A DNA stretch of 64,000 bases from Flavobacterium psychraerolatum (GTDB lineage Bacteria > Bacteroidota > Bacteroidia > Flavobacteriales > Flavobacteriaceae): positions 151,791-215,790 of the forward strand of contig NZ_JAOQMX010000001.1 of assembly GCF_025960985.1 (NCBI RefSeq). Direction: 5' to 3'. Numbering within the stretch: the stretch's first letter is position 1; every line of letters begins with the position of its first letter. Both the position numbers and the translations under genes were made by a program. This document shows, piece by piece, positions 21,201 to 28,872 of the stretch. The notes below the pieces were generated by a model. It was not told where the DNA came from. It did no database searches and saw only the letters and a list, made by a program, of their open reading frames with translations.

Positions 21201-21336
21201 ACAATGCTTCATTATTCCCTAGAAATTCATCCGTAGGAATAGCTTCAACAAATTCGTTATTTTTAAGCGCCTCAACAATAGAACTATTTACGTCTAGCTC
21301 CTCAACACTTTTCCAGTATTTTTTGTTTGATGACAT
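18280..21336 (-). CDS. actB: Alternative Complex III subunit ActB, molybdopterin-like and iron-sulfur protein
   Basis: This 1018-residue fusion resembles a molybdopterin oxidoreductase catalytic subunit (about 80-740) joined to a four-cluster ferredoxin domain (about 760-960). Twin-arginine signal SRRDFLKYVG at residues 51-60 is followed by a possible lipidation Cys at 71, implying Tat export of a folded protein. Cysteine motifs are CTGCGACVIACHAE, CQHCNHAPCESVCP, CVGTRYCANNCP and CSMCIQMT. Known homologues bind three [4Fe-4S] and one [3Fe-4S] cluster but no molybdopterin, so the N-terminal part is structural. It is second in the operon, 84 nt after actA. Confidence 0.96.
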   Translation of the reverse strand: MSSNKKYWKSVEELDVNSSIVEALKNNEFVEAIPTDEFLGNNEALSSSSTSRRDFLKYVGFSTAAATLVACEGPVHKSIPYVLQPEQIIPGVADYYATSMFDGFDFANLLVKTREGRPIKIENNTIVGAKFAANARVHASVLSLYDSMRLKEPKVEGKPATWSAVTSKINSSLIDAKAKGGQVVLLTNTLASPSTEKLIAEFISKNPNAKHVVYDAVSSSEALDAFESVYGDRALVDYDLSKASLIVSVGADFLGDWQGGGYDSGYAQGRIPKNGKMSRHFQLESNMTLSGAAADKRLAVSTAVQKQALVHIYNIITGASIPVTLESTFKGEITKAANQLKMSGTQGVLVSGIQDKNAQLLVIAINNALGSEAFITAGSRQIRKGSNEKVAQLINDMKAGSVHTLLMSGVNPIYTLADSASFAEGLKKVKTSVAFSLKEDETALLTTVAAAVPHYLESWGDLSLTRGTYSITQPTIRPLFDTKQFQEVLMSLNGIAGSYYDYVKGTAAIVTAGATWNKVLHDGIFVSDSLAVSGNAADYNSAALALSKSKAGQGFELVLYTKTGLGDGQQAANPWLQELPDPITRVSWDNYITVSNADAKKLEMTNEIVANGGLNGSYATITTIDGVKIENIPVIVQPGQAVGTLGLALGYGRKAALKEEMQVGLNAYTLYKGFNDIQTVSIEKASGEHEFACVQGQKTLMGRGDIIKETTLEIFNTADAKEWNPVPMVSLDHEEVKSTTVDLWDSFDRSIGHHFNLSIDLNACTGCGACVIACHAENNVPVVGKSEIRRSRDMHWLRIDRYYSSEATFEEDNIRKDNIAGLSDSLSTFNEMEKAGDNPQVAFQPVMCQHCNHAPCESVCPVAATSHSRQGQNHMAYNRCVGTRYCANNCPYKVRRFNWFLYNGNEEFDYHMNDDLGRMVLNPDVVVRSRGVMEKCSMCIQMTQATILKAKREGRTIVDGEFQTACSSACTTGAMVFGDVNDKESHVAELLEDDRMYHLLEHIGTKPNVIYHVKVRNT

Positions 21337-21420
21337 TTTATATAAATATTAGAATCTTAATTATTATTTTCTTTTATAAGTAATTTGAAAGTTGGCTATA
21401 TTTCGAACCAATTTACAAAT

Positions 21421-22740
21421 CTAGTAGTGACATTTACCACACTCTAAACCTCCCATTTGCGCAGCAGTCAACTTATCAACTCCATACTTCTTAGAAAGCT
21501 CTTCATGTATTTTGGTATAATACTCATTACCTTCCATTTTAACATCCGTTTTTCTATGGCAATTAATACACCATCCCATTGTTAAAGGAGCAAATTGTCT
21601 TTGGATTTCATAAGTCTCAACTGGACCATGACAAGTTTGACATTCTATACCTGCAACAGTAACGTGCTGAGAGTGATTAAAGTAAACAAAATCAGGTAAA
21701 TTATGAATACGTACCCATTTTACTGGTTGTGATTTCCCAGTATAAGTTTGAGTCGCTTTATCCCATCCAACTGCAGTATATAATTTTTGAATTTGCTCAT
21801 CGTAGAATGCTTTACTGTACTCTGGAGTAGCAGTACTTTCAGCAACTTCAGAAATATTCTTATGACAGTTCATACAAACATTTAATGAAGGAATTCCTGA
21901 ATTCTTACTTACTCTCGCAGAAGAGTGACAGTATTTACAATTAATCTCATTATCACCGGCGTGAATTCTATGAGAATAATGTATTGGTTGAATTGGCTCA
22001 TATCCTTGATCAACTCCAACTTGCATCAAGAAACCATAAACAAAGTACCCACTTGCCAACAACATAAAGATAGCAGTAACCAAAACCAAAAATTGGTTTT
22101 TAGCAAATGCTCTCCATATTGGAATAGATTTTTCTTTTTCAGTTACTTCAATTCCATTAGCCCTAGCAACCTTAGTCAGTACTTTGTTCACCAAGAACAA
22201 CATTACAACTAACATCGCCATTACAAGAGCAAGTGCTCCTAGAATTATATTATTAGAAACTCCACTATCAGTAGCAGCAGGACCACCTGGAACTGCACCA
22301 GCCGGAGCAGGAGCCTCAGCCTTAACTTCAGAAGTGTATGCAATAATATTATCAATATCCCCTTCTGATAATTGAGGGAACGGAGTCATTATTGCTTTAT
22401 TATTTTCTTCAAACAATTTAACCGCTGCAGCATCGCCCGACTTAATTACGTCAGAGCTATTATGCACCCACTTATAGATCCATGCCATTTCGTGCTTTGC
22501 AGCAACACCTCTTAGGGCAGGCCCCGTAGATTTTGCATCCAATTTATGACATGCAGCACAGTTAGAATTAAAAAGTTCTTTTCCTTTTACAGGATCGGCA
22601 CCTTGCGAGGCCGCAGGAGCTTCAGTTGCAGCTGCAGGAGCAGCATCTTGAGCAAAGGAAGTTAAGGAAAAAGCTAGCGACAAAGCAAAGCTTAAAAATA
22701 ATTTCCTTGAGATCGAATTATGGTTACCCACCTTTTTCAT
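21421..22740 (-). CDS. actA: Alternative Complex III subunit ActA, multiheme cytochrome c
   Basis: This 439-residue protein is exported by an N-terminal signal peptide (LFLSFALSLAFSLTSFAQ). It has six CxxCH heme sites: CAACH near residue 60 in a separate cytochrome c domain (about 48-140), then after a transmembrane helix near 165-190 and another near 215-240 a pentaheme region with CKYCH, CMNCH, CQTCH, CINCH and CGKCH. A pentaheme ActA is the standard subunit; the N-terminal monoheme domain is an extra module that I read as a fusion. It is the first gene of the operon with a promoter about 87-115 nt upstream. Confidence 0.95.
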   Translation of the reverse strand: MKKVGNHNSISRKLFLSFALSLAFSLTSFAQDAAPAAATEAPAASQGADPVKGKELFNSNCAACHKLDAKSTGPALRGVAAKHEMAWIYKWVHNSSDVIKSGDAAAVKLFEENNKAIMTPFPQLSEGDIDNIIAYTSEVKAEAPAPAGAVPGGPAATDSGVSNNIILGALALVMAMLVVMLFLVNKVLTKVARANGIEVTEKEKSIPIWRAFAKNQFLVLVTAIFMLLASGYFVYGFLMQVGVDQGYEPIQPIHYSHRIHAGDNEINCKYCHSSARVSKNSGIPSLNVCMNCHKNISEVAESTATPEYSKAFYDEQIQKLYTAVGWDKATQTYTGKSQPVKWVRIHNLPDFVYFNHSQHVTVAGIECQTCHGPVETYEIQRQFAPLTMGWCINCHRKTDVKMEGNEYYTKIHEELSKKYGVDKLTAAQMGGLECGKCHY

Positions 22741-22826
22741 ATTATATAATGATTATCTACTAAAAATTGGCACAGTTTTTAATACATTACTGCCTTAAAA
22801 AGTTACACCTTTATTATAAATCTCGA

Positions 22827-22855
22827 CAAAAATACGACTTATGAACTATTCACAA
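22827..22855 (-). promoter_or_regulatory. Promoter of the act-cox operon
   Basis: The minus strand has a TTG -33 element, 18 nt, then TATTTTTG (-7). It is 87 nt upstream of the actA ATG, leaving a leader of about 80 nt. The divergent SPOR gene promoter lies about 80 bp away. Confidence 0.7.
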
Positions 22856-22931
22856 AAACCTAAAATAGTCTTATTTCCAATTTATATTTATTCTAAATAA
22901 TATTTTACTTTTACATTACGTCATTAAGTCT

Positions 22932-22939
22932 TACTTTTG
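22932..22939 (+). promoter_or_regulatory. Promoter -7 element of the SPOR gene
   Basis: TACTTTTG matches TAnnTTTG and lies 18 nt before ATG 22958. An in-frame TTG at 22937 overlaps this element and therefore cannot be the translation start if this promoter is real. Confidence 0.55.
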
Positions 22940-22957
22940 TCTAAAAATCATCACATT

Positions 22958-23347
22958 ATGAGAATTTTAACATTTAAAAATAGCCTAGCCGCTAGTATTT
23001 TACTCTGTATTACTACAACAATTACATCTGCACAGGTAACAAATACAAACATCAAACAGGATGATAAATTTATTCAGTTGCTTAGTGAAAAAAGGAAGAT
23101 AAACAGCTCAATAGTTGCTAATGAGCGCTATACGATTCAAGTTTATTCCGGAAATAGCGAAGGAGCAAAAAAAACTCTCTATAACTGCAAACAGGAATAT
23201 GGTGATCTTGATGGAACAATTATATTCTTTACCCCAAACTATAAAGTCTGGATTGGCAACTTCAGAACAAAACTAGAAACGGTTCGCTACAGCTTAAACA
23301 TCAAAAAAAAATATCCAAATATGCTAATAATAAAACCTCAAAATTAG
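22958..23347 (+). CDS. Exported SPOR-domain protein
   Basis: This is a small periplasmic protein of about 129 residues. ATG 22958 gives a clean signal peptide (LAASILLCITTTITSAQ). A C-terminal SPOR domain occupies about 52-128 (YTIQVYSGNSEGAKKTLYNC then YKVWIGNFRTKLETVRYSLN). SPOR domains bind denuded peptidoglycan glycan strands, often at the division site. Such short single-domain forms are common in Flavobacteria; their specific role is not known to me. It is divergent from actA and monocistronic. Confidence 0.85.
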   Translation: MRILTFKNSLAASILLCITTTITSAQVTNTNIKQDDKFIQLLSEKRKINSSIVANERYTIQVYSGNSEGAKKTLYNCKQEYGDLDGTIIFFTPNYKVWIGNFRTKLETVRYSLNIKKKYPNMLIIKPQN

Positions 23348-24509
23348 CATGGCAAAAATCTTCAATTAATTAAACCATAATAGCCTTATACTAGCTAAAC
23401 AAACTATCTCAAACAATATTCTCGCCCTACATTATTGCATTATATAAGCAGAGGTAACATTATTACAATTCAATATAAATAAAATATCCAGACCTAATTT
23501 GCAATTTAAACAAGCAATAAAATAAGTATTGTAGCTACTACTTAAGCGGTTTACAACTATAAAAAATAAAAACTTCTACTAAGATATAAAGGCCAGTATA
23601 GACCAATGCTAAAGACAGAACGATACGACTATTCATATCAACACCTAGGTAAATAATTTTTATAATAATAAAATCAATAACTCTGATAACAGATTATTTC
23701 TTATTAAGGTGAATTTTAAAAATTAAAGCTACAACCCCTACCTCTACATACTAAGCCACTACTTAAAAGTACGTTACCTACATCAAAAGTACCTGAACAA
23801 AGTACAAGAAATAAATTTCTAAGAGTTCAAATAAAACAATAGATATAAAGAATACTCTCAATAAACCACAATTAAGTACCCAAATCAGACGAATAAAAAA
23901 CTTAAAAAGTATTGATGAACATAATTAGGCCTCAATCTGTTTTACACATCCTGTATACAAAGTGACTAACTATAGCAATACAATCAAAGGGTGCCAAATC
24001 AAAAGAGAGGCTCTAATTGTTATTATTTTCATAAAAAAAACCATTAAACTTAGTACTATTCAACCTTAATCAATTAGATTATCTTAAAATATGCACTCAA
24101 CCAATTAGTATAAAAAATATTAAAATTTATTCCTTGATTCATTAATAATCGGCTATAATGAAACATTTGGGTGATAAAAATCATTATCTATAAATCAAAA
24201 AAAAGATAAAAGTGTTATTTAACAAGGCAATATCACCAGATGAATACAGATTATTAAACACTCTCACTTGATAATTTAAACTTAAATCTAATGTCAAACA
24301 ATAAAAAGACTATTAGACTACTCTTTATATAAAATCACACTACTAATAAACTATATAGATTAAAAGATTTTTATTAAATAATAATAGTAAAGGGAAAGAG
24401 ATATTCAAAAATTTGATTTTAATACTGACACTACGCGACATAGTAAATCTCTTCATTACTTAAACAAATAACTTTGAAGAAATGAACTATAAAGTTGTTG
24501 ACCCTAAAA

Positions 24510-24722
24510 TCATTTCATATTTGACAGCTTTTCTTTTATCAATCCAAAATTTGTTAATGACTGATATACTACAATTGGCGAAGTAGAAATATCATCTTTA
24601 CCTCTATAGAATATAATAATTTGAACCGTATTCTTTAAAATAGATTTATAAGGAACACCTAAATCAAATACTTTCTCTTTAAATACTCTGCTACACCTAT
24701 AATTATCTATAGTATTTAACAA
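24510..24722 (-). CDS. Doubtful small ORF, hypothetical
   Basis: This 70-codon frame begins ATG with MLNTIDNYRCSRVFKEKVFD. No signal peptide, motif or family is recognised, and no promoter element of the local type is clear. It is the only open stretch in a gene-poor region, so it could be chance or the remains of a gene. Confidence 0.2.
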   Translation of the reverse strand: MLNTIDNYRCSRVFKEKVFDLGVPYKSILKNTVQIIIFYRGKDDISTSPIVVYQSLTNFGLIKEKLSNMK

Positions 24723-24941
24723 AAAACTATTACACGATAGATATTTACTCTAGTTAAAACAAATAGTAGTGAATTAAAAAAATAAACACACTTTCCTTTT
24801 AGAATATAAACAATCTCACAATAGGTATAATTTTGTACTAATAGTTAAAAAGTGATCATTTTTAAATTAATCGAAAGCCAATGTATTAAAATACTTCAGA
24901 TTGCGCAAAAACTATTTTTACAATTAAATAATGCAAAATTA

Positions 24942-24956
24942 TAACTAATGTAGTTA
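24942..24956. promoter_or_regulatory. Possible operator, inverted repeat before the MFS gene
   Basis: TAACTA-ATG-TAGTTA is a perfect 6-bp inverted repeat. It sits 10 bp upstream of the MFS -7 element, that is between -33 and -7 or over -33, where a repressor or activator would act. Confidence 0.4.
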
Positions 24957-24966
24957 GTATATTGAA

Positions 24967-24974
24967 TATTTTTG
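24967..24974 (+). promoter_or_regulatory. Promoter -7 element of the MFS gene
   Basis: TATTTTTG matches TAnnTTTG exactly, 27 nt before the start codon. The -33 element is weak. Confidence 0.55.
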
Positions 24975-25001
24975 TAGACACAAAAAATCTACAAATAAAA
25001 A

Positions 25002-26165
25002 ATGAAAAAGAGCCTTCTTTCCCTTACCCTAGGCGGATTAACGATTGGAATTACAGAATTTGTAATGATGGGTCTATTACCTGACATTGCCACAAATTTA
25101 AATGTCAGCATTCCTGTAGCTGGATATTTAATTTCAGCTTATGCATTGGGGGTTGTCATAGGAGCTCCCCTTCTAGTCATTCTTACTAGAAATTTACCTC
25201 CCAAAAAAACACTATTAATCCTCGCAGCGTTACTTGCTATCTTCAACTCTTTATCCATAATAGCACCAAGCTATAATTTTTTATTTTTATCACGGTTTTT
25301 ATCAGGATTACCACATGGCGCATTCTTTGGTGTAGGCGCTGTGGTGGCCAACCGACTTGCGGAAAAAGGAAAAGAAGCCCAAGCAATATCACTCATGTTC
25401 CTGGGTCTAACAATTGCCAATGTAGTAGGAGTTCCCATTGGAACCTATATCGGACATCATTATATTTGGCGATATACTTTTATTATAGTAGGTGTAATTG
25501 GAATAATTACTTTTTTGAGCATTAAATTCTGGATGCCAGAGTTAAAAATCAAAGAAGAAGGCAATATTAGAAGTCAATTAGAATTTTTCAAAAAACCAGA
25601 ATCTTGGCTAGTCATCATGATTACAGCTATAGGATCTGGTGGATTTTTTTGTTGGATAAGCTACATTGCACCTTTACTAACTGAAATATCTGGTTTTGAA
25701 GAAGCTGACGTACCTTTTATTTTGATACTAGCAGGAATAGGAATGGTAATTGGAAATGTTATAGGAGGGAAATTAGCAGATAAATACTCTGCTGAAAAAA
25801 CAATTATTTATATACTACTCGCCATGGCATTAGATTTGGGTTTAGTATTCTTTCTATCAACAAATCTATATATAAGTTTGATGTTAGTCTTCACAACTGG
25901 TTGTCTATCATTTGCTATAATAGCTCCAGTACAAATGTTAATGATAAAAACTGCAGTAGGAGCTGAAATGATTGCCTCTGCAACTATTCAGGCTGCTTTT
26001 AATGTGGGTAATGCACTAGGAGCATTTTTGGGAGGCCTACCATTGACAGCAGGATTCAATTATGCTTCCCCTAATTTAGTTGGAGTTACTATGGCCCTCT
26101 CTGGCGTTGTCTTTACCTTAGTTTTTATACAAAGAAAACGACGCCTTTTGAATTTAAAAATTTAG
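25002..26165 (+). CDS. MFS transporter, probable drug or sugar efflux
   Basis: This 387-residue protein has about 12 hydrophobic segments and the size of the DHA1/AraJ-like major facilitator group. The motif LSLTLGGLTIGITEFVMMGL opens helix 1, and the loop 2-3 signature region is LTRNLPPKKTLL. The helix 5 motif C-like GxxxGxxxG spacing is seen in GAFFGVGAVVANRLAEKGKE and NVVGVPIGTYIG. Members export drugs or sugars by proton antiport; substrate cannot be predicted. It stands alone between a gene desert and a terminator, with an inverted repeat near its promoter suggesting regulation. Confidence 0.9.
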   Translation: MKKSLLSLTLGGLTIGITEFVMMGLLPDIATNLNVSIPVAGYLISAYALGVVIGAPLLVILTRNLPPKKTLLILAALLAIFNSLSIIAPSYNFLFLSRFLSGLPHGAFFGVGAVVANRLAEKGKEAQAISLMFLGLTIANVVGVPIGTYIGHHYIWRYTFIIVGVIGIITFLSIKFWMPELKIKEEGNIRSQLEFFKKPESWLVIMITAIGSGGFFCWISYIAPLLTEISGFEEADVPFILILAGIGMVIGNVIGGKLADKYSAEKTIIYILLAMALDLGLVFFLSTNLYISLMLVFTTGCLSFAIIAPVQMLMIKTAVGAEMIASATIQAAFNVGNALGAFLGGLPLTAGFNYASPNLVGVTMALSGVVFTLVFIQRKRRLLNLKI

Positions 26166-26189
26166 CATCAGAACATATAAGCTATAATA

Positions 26190-26225
26190 AAAAAACTGTC
26201 TTTTTAGCAATTGGCAGTTTTTTTT
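26190..26225 (+). terminator. Terminator after the MFS gene
   Basis: AAAAACTG pairs with CAGTTTTT around a loop of about 16 nt, followed by a further T-run, 25 nt after the stop codon. Confidence 0.6.
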
Positions 26226-26491
26226 ATGCTCAAAAGTTATATACAATCTGACTATTGCTAAAAACATAAATAGCATTAAAGCAATCAATAATTTTAAAAT
26301 ATAACTAATGAGTAATCACAATTCAATTAATAATAAGGTCAATATTTAATCCTATTTGTACATAATTATCTAGATTAACAACCAACTCTTTACAGCATAA
26401 GAATAGTGCCTATCAATAATATATTTTATATTCGAAATTATTATTATTATTATTATGGGATTATTTAAATTTCACAGTAACAACAAGACAC

Positions 26492-26520
26492 AAAAAAACC
26501 GCCTATCTTACGACAGGCGG
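26492..26520 (-). terminator. Terminator after rng
   Basis: CCGCCT and AGGCGG form the stem on the minus-strand transcript, followed by a run of seven U. It begins 8 nt after the rng stop codon. Confidence 0.8.
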
Positions 26521-26527
26521 TCTTTGT

Positions 26528-28072
26528 TTATTCGTTTATAGCATTTCCACTTTTGTCATAGAAATGATATTCTAGATACGTGTAAGCGTCACGTGGTATG
26601 ATTTTCACCCATTTCTTATGTTCAAAAAACCATTTTGAACGTAATGATGGAAAACCTTTACTGAGGTATGCAGCCACAAACGGATGAGCATTTAACACAA
26701 CATTATTGTGGATTTTTAATATTCTATCTAAGTCAGATTTAATTCTATCGATGATTAAAATTGGTGCTTCAATTTCACCGTTCACATCGTTTGGATCTTC
26801 TTCTCTAGTTTTTATATTTACTTCTGGTCTTACCCTTTGTCTTGTAATTTGGACTAGTCCGAATTTACTAGGGGGTAAAATTTTGTGCTTTGCTTTATCA
26901 TCATTCATTTCTTCTCTAAGGAAGTCGAATAATATTTTACGATTTTCTGGATTTGACATATCGATAAAATCAATAACAATAATCCCACCCATATCACGCA
27001 GACGTAATTGTCTAGCGATTTCGCCGGCAGCTATCATGTTTACTTCCATTGCAGTATCTTCCTGATTGGTAGCTTTATTAGAACGATTTCCACTATTTAC
27101 GTCAATAACGTGAAGAGCTTCAGTATGTTCTATAATAAGATAAGCACCTTTACTCATGGAAACAGTTTTCCCAAAGGATGTTTTGATTTGTCTCTCTACA
27201 TTGTACTTTTCAAAAATCGGAGTGTCTTTTGATTGATAAAACTTAACAATAGATTGTTTTGAAGGTGCAATTTCTTGCAAGTAATCTTTTGTTTGATTGT
27301 ACAACTCTTCGTCATCAATTTGAATGCTACTAAAAGTATCATTAAAAACATCTCTTAATATTGAAGAAGCTCTATTGAGTTCTCCTAATACCTTAGATGG
27401 ATGATGAGCTGTTGGTAATTTTTTACACATTGCAGTCCATCTGTCTAGCAGGTTCTGCAAATCTTTTTCTAATTCGGCTGTATTTTTGCCTTCGGCTACT
27501 GTACGAACAATAACACCAAATCCTTTTGGCTTGATGGATTGCACAAGCTTTTTCAAACGGTCTTTTTCTTTTTTGTTTTCTATCTTTTGAGAAATAGAAA
27601 CGCGATCAGAAAAAGGAACCAAAACAATAAATCTACCTGCCAGTGAAAGCTCAGCGCTTATTCTTGGTCCTTTGGTAGAAATAGGTTCTTTGACAACTTG
27701 CACTAAGATAGATTGATTGGCATTGATTACTGCTGTAATCGAGCCATCTTTTTCTATCTCTTTTTCAAACTGAAAGTTTTTTAGGGAGAAATCTTTTATT
27801 TTACCTGCGCTTACAAGTTTTATGAACTTCAGTTGGGAAGATAAATTAGGACCCAAATCGTGATAATGTAAAAAGGCATCTTTTTCATAGCCTACATTTA
27901 CAAAAGCAGCATTAAGACCAGCAACAGGTTTCCTTATTTTGGCAATAAATATATCACCAACTTGAAAGTTGCTTTTTTCTTCTTCTTTGTGTAATTCAAT
28001 TAGTTTTCCATCTTTTAATAAGGCAAAATCTACGAAATCAGAACTAGATCGAATGATTAATTCTTTATTCAT
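26528..28072 (-). CDS. rng: Ribonuclease G (RNase E/G family)
   Basis: This 514-residue endoribonuclease has the size of RNase G rather than RNase E. RNase E/G cleaves single-stranded AU-rich RNA, processing rRNA precursors and initiating mRNA decay. It has an S1 domain at about 35-125 (GDIFIAKIRKPVAGLNAAFVNVG). The catalytic acidic motifs are LHVIDVNSGNRSNK near 315 and GIIVIDFIDM near 358, each with a metal-binding aspartate. A zinc-link type region is not clearly visible (no CPxC seen), so quaternary organisation may differ. It lies downstream of the HU gene and a tiny basic gene on the same strand. Confidence 0.95.
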   Translation of the reverse strand: MNKELIIRSSSDFVDFALLKDGKLIELHKEEEKSNFQVGDIFIAKIRKPVAGLNAAFVNVGYEKDAFLHYHDLGPNLSSQLKFIKLVSAGKIKDFSLKNFQFEKEIEKDGSITAVINANQSILVQVVKEPISTKGPRISAELSLAGRFIVLVPFSDRVSISQKIENKKEKDRLKKLVQSIKPKGFGVIVRTVAEGKNTAELEKDLQNLLDRWTAMCKKLPTAHHPSKVLGELNRASSILRDVFNDTFSSIQIDDEELYNQTKDYLQEIAPSKQSIVKFYQSKDTPIFEKYNVERQIKTSFGKTVSMSKGAYLIIEHTEALHVIDVNSGNRSNKATNQEDTAMEVNMIAAGEIARQLRLRDMGGIIVIDFIDMSNPENRKILFDFLREEMNDDKAKHKILPPSKFGLVQITRQRVRPEVNIKTREEDPNDVNGEIEAPILIIDRIKSDLDRILKIHNNVVLNAHPFVAAYLSKGFPSLRSKWFFEHKKWVKIIPRDAYTYLEYHFYDKSGNAINE

Positions 28073-28326
28073 TTGTAAATTTTTATCCGTGAATGGGTTG
28101 TTGGTTATTGGTTGTGGGTTGCTAGATTAAATCCAACAACAATCAACTACCAACCATCAACTTCTCAAGGATGGATTAAACAATAATTTAAACAGGTTTT
28201 AACCCGAAGAAAATCAGCTAGCAGTCTTCAGTTGATAGCTATCAGTAAACTGAATACTAAAAACGGAAGACTGATTACTAATTTTCAATTTCAATGAACT
28301 TTTAAAAAGAAAAAAGTAGTTATAAA
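28073..28326. repeat. Intergenic region with overlapping short inverted repeats
   Basis: The spacer between rng and the 30-codon gene has GT-rich and CA-rich halves that nearly mirror each other (28097-28120 and 28136-28155). It also has CAGTCTTC at 28222-28229 paired with GAAGACTG at 28266-28273, and a perfect GATAGCTATC at 28234-28243. The low-complexity, palindromic style resembles dispersed intergenic repeats I have seen in Flavobacterium genomes. Confidence 0.45.
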
Positions 28327-28419
28327 CTACTTTTTCTTCTTGTGACGGTTAGCTCTCGCTCTTTTTTTACGTTTGTGAGTTGCTACCTTATGTCTCTTTC
28401 TTTTTTTACCACTTGGCAT
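28327..28419 (-). CDS. 30-residue Lys/Arg-rich protein, possibly ribosome-associated
   Basis: A short minus-strand frame begins ATG 28419 and ends TAG. It encodes MPSGKKRKRHKVATHKRKKR followed by ten more residues (ARANRHKKKK). More than half the residues are Lys, Arg or His. The size and composition fit a ribosomal or RNA-binding protein that coats rRNA, and I recall near-identical short proteins annotated as hypothetical in other Flavobacteriales. I cannot tell whether it is a known small ribosomal protein (a THX or bL38 type is a guess). It lies 28 nt after hup and probably shares its promoter. Confidence 0.75.
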   Translation of the reverse strand: MPSGKKRKRHKVATHKRKKRARANRHKKKK

Positions 28420-28447
28420 AATCTTTTAGATTTTATGATTAATAATA

Positions 28448-28738
28448 TTATTTTGCTTCGTTATTTGTTTTTACTCCTTCTACAAAAACTTTTGCAGGTT
28501 TGAAAGCTGGAATGTTGTGTGCAGGGATTTTGATTGTAGTGTTTTTAGAAATATTTCTTCCTGTTTTTTCTGCTCTAGTTTTAACAATAAAACTTCCAAA
28601 ACCTCTTAAATAAACGTTATCACCAGTTTCTAAAGAGTTTTTAACCTCTTCCATAAAAGTTTCAACTGTTGCTTGAACATCTCCTTTTTCAAGCCCTAGT
28701 TTTTCTGAAATTTTTGCTACGATATCTGCTTTCGTCAT
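28448..28738 (-). CDS. hup: HU-family DNA-binding protein
   Basis: This 96-residue histone-like protein has the canonical HU/IHF fold. It begins MTKADIVAKISEKLGLEKGD and has the helical dimer core VETFMEEVKNSLETGDNVYLRGFGSF. The DNA-intercalating arm is TRAEKTGRNISKNTTIKIPA, with the conserved KxGRN and Pro (IPA) and then FKPAKVFVEGV. HU bends DNA and organises the nucleoid. Its promoter has a full -33/-7 match. The tiny basic gene follows. Confidence 0.96.
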   Translation of the reverse strand: MTKADIVAKISEKLGLEKGDVQATVETFMEEVKNSLETGDNVYLRGFGSFIVKTRAEKTGRNISKNTTIKIPAHNIPAFKPAKVFVEGVKTNNEAK

Positions 28739-28782
28739 TATCTTTCCTATTTATTATTTTGTAATAATTTTTTTTGAGTGTG

Positions 28783-28814
28783 CAAATATAGGAATTTAAA
28801 ATACAATATATCAA
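28783..28814 (-). promoter_or_regulatory. Promoter of hup
   Basis: On the minus strand TTG is followed after 21 nt by TATATTTG, which matches the Bacteroidota consensus. The leader to the hup ATG is about 40 nt. Confidence 0.7.
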
Positions 28815-28847
28815 GCTAATTCATTAAATTTTAATCATATAAACTTT

Positions 28848-28855
28848 TACTTTTG
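28848..28855 (+). promoter_or_regulatory. Promoter -7 element of mutY
   Basis: TACTTTTG matches TAnnTTTG, 17 nt upstream of the mutY ATG; the -33 element is not a clear TTG. Confidence 0.5.
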
Positions 28856-28872
28856 TTTACAAATATTTTACA

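Larger units (their letters stand above)
23348..25001. other. Long AT-rich gene-poor region
   Basis: About 1.65 kb separates the SPOR gene from the MFS gene. Stop codons are dense in all frames and the only open stretch is a doubtful 70-codon minus ORF at 24510-24722. No tRNA, rRNA, CRISPR, long direct repeat or recognised riboswitch was seen. The regulatory end (24942-24974) belongs to the MFS gene. Confidence 0.6.
26166..26527. other. Intergenic region between convergent MFS and rng genes
   Basis: This stretch of 362 bp holds two terminators (one per gene) and a short ATT microsatellite at 26437-26455. I see no gene. Confidence 0.6.

Noticed and set aside
20535..21352. Plus-strand open frames opposite actB.
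   Set aside because: They are antisense to the ActB coding frame, including its twin-arginine signal, and have no features of their own.
23348..25001. CRISPR array or direct-repeat array in the gene-poor region.
   Set aside because: No regularly spaced direct repeats of CRISPR length were found on reading through the interval.
26437..26455. ATT microsatellite between MFS and rng.
   Set aside because: It is a short repeat of six or so units in a non-coding spacer and shows no link to a gene; noted but not reported as a finding.
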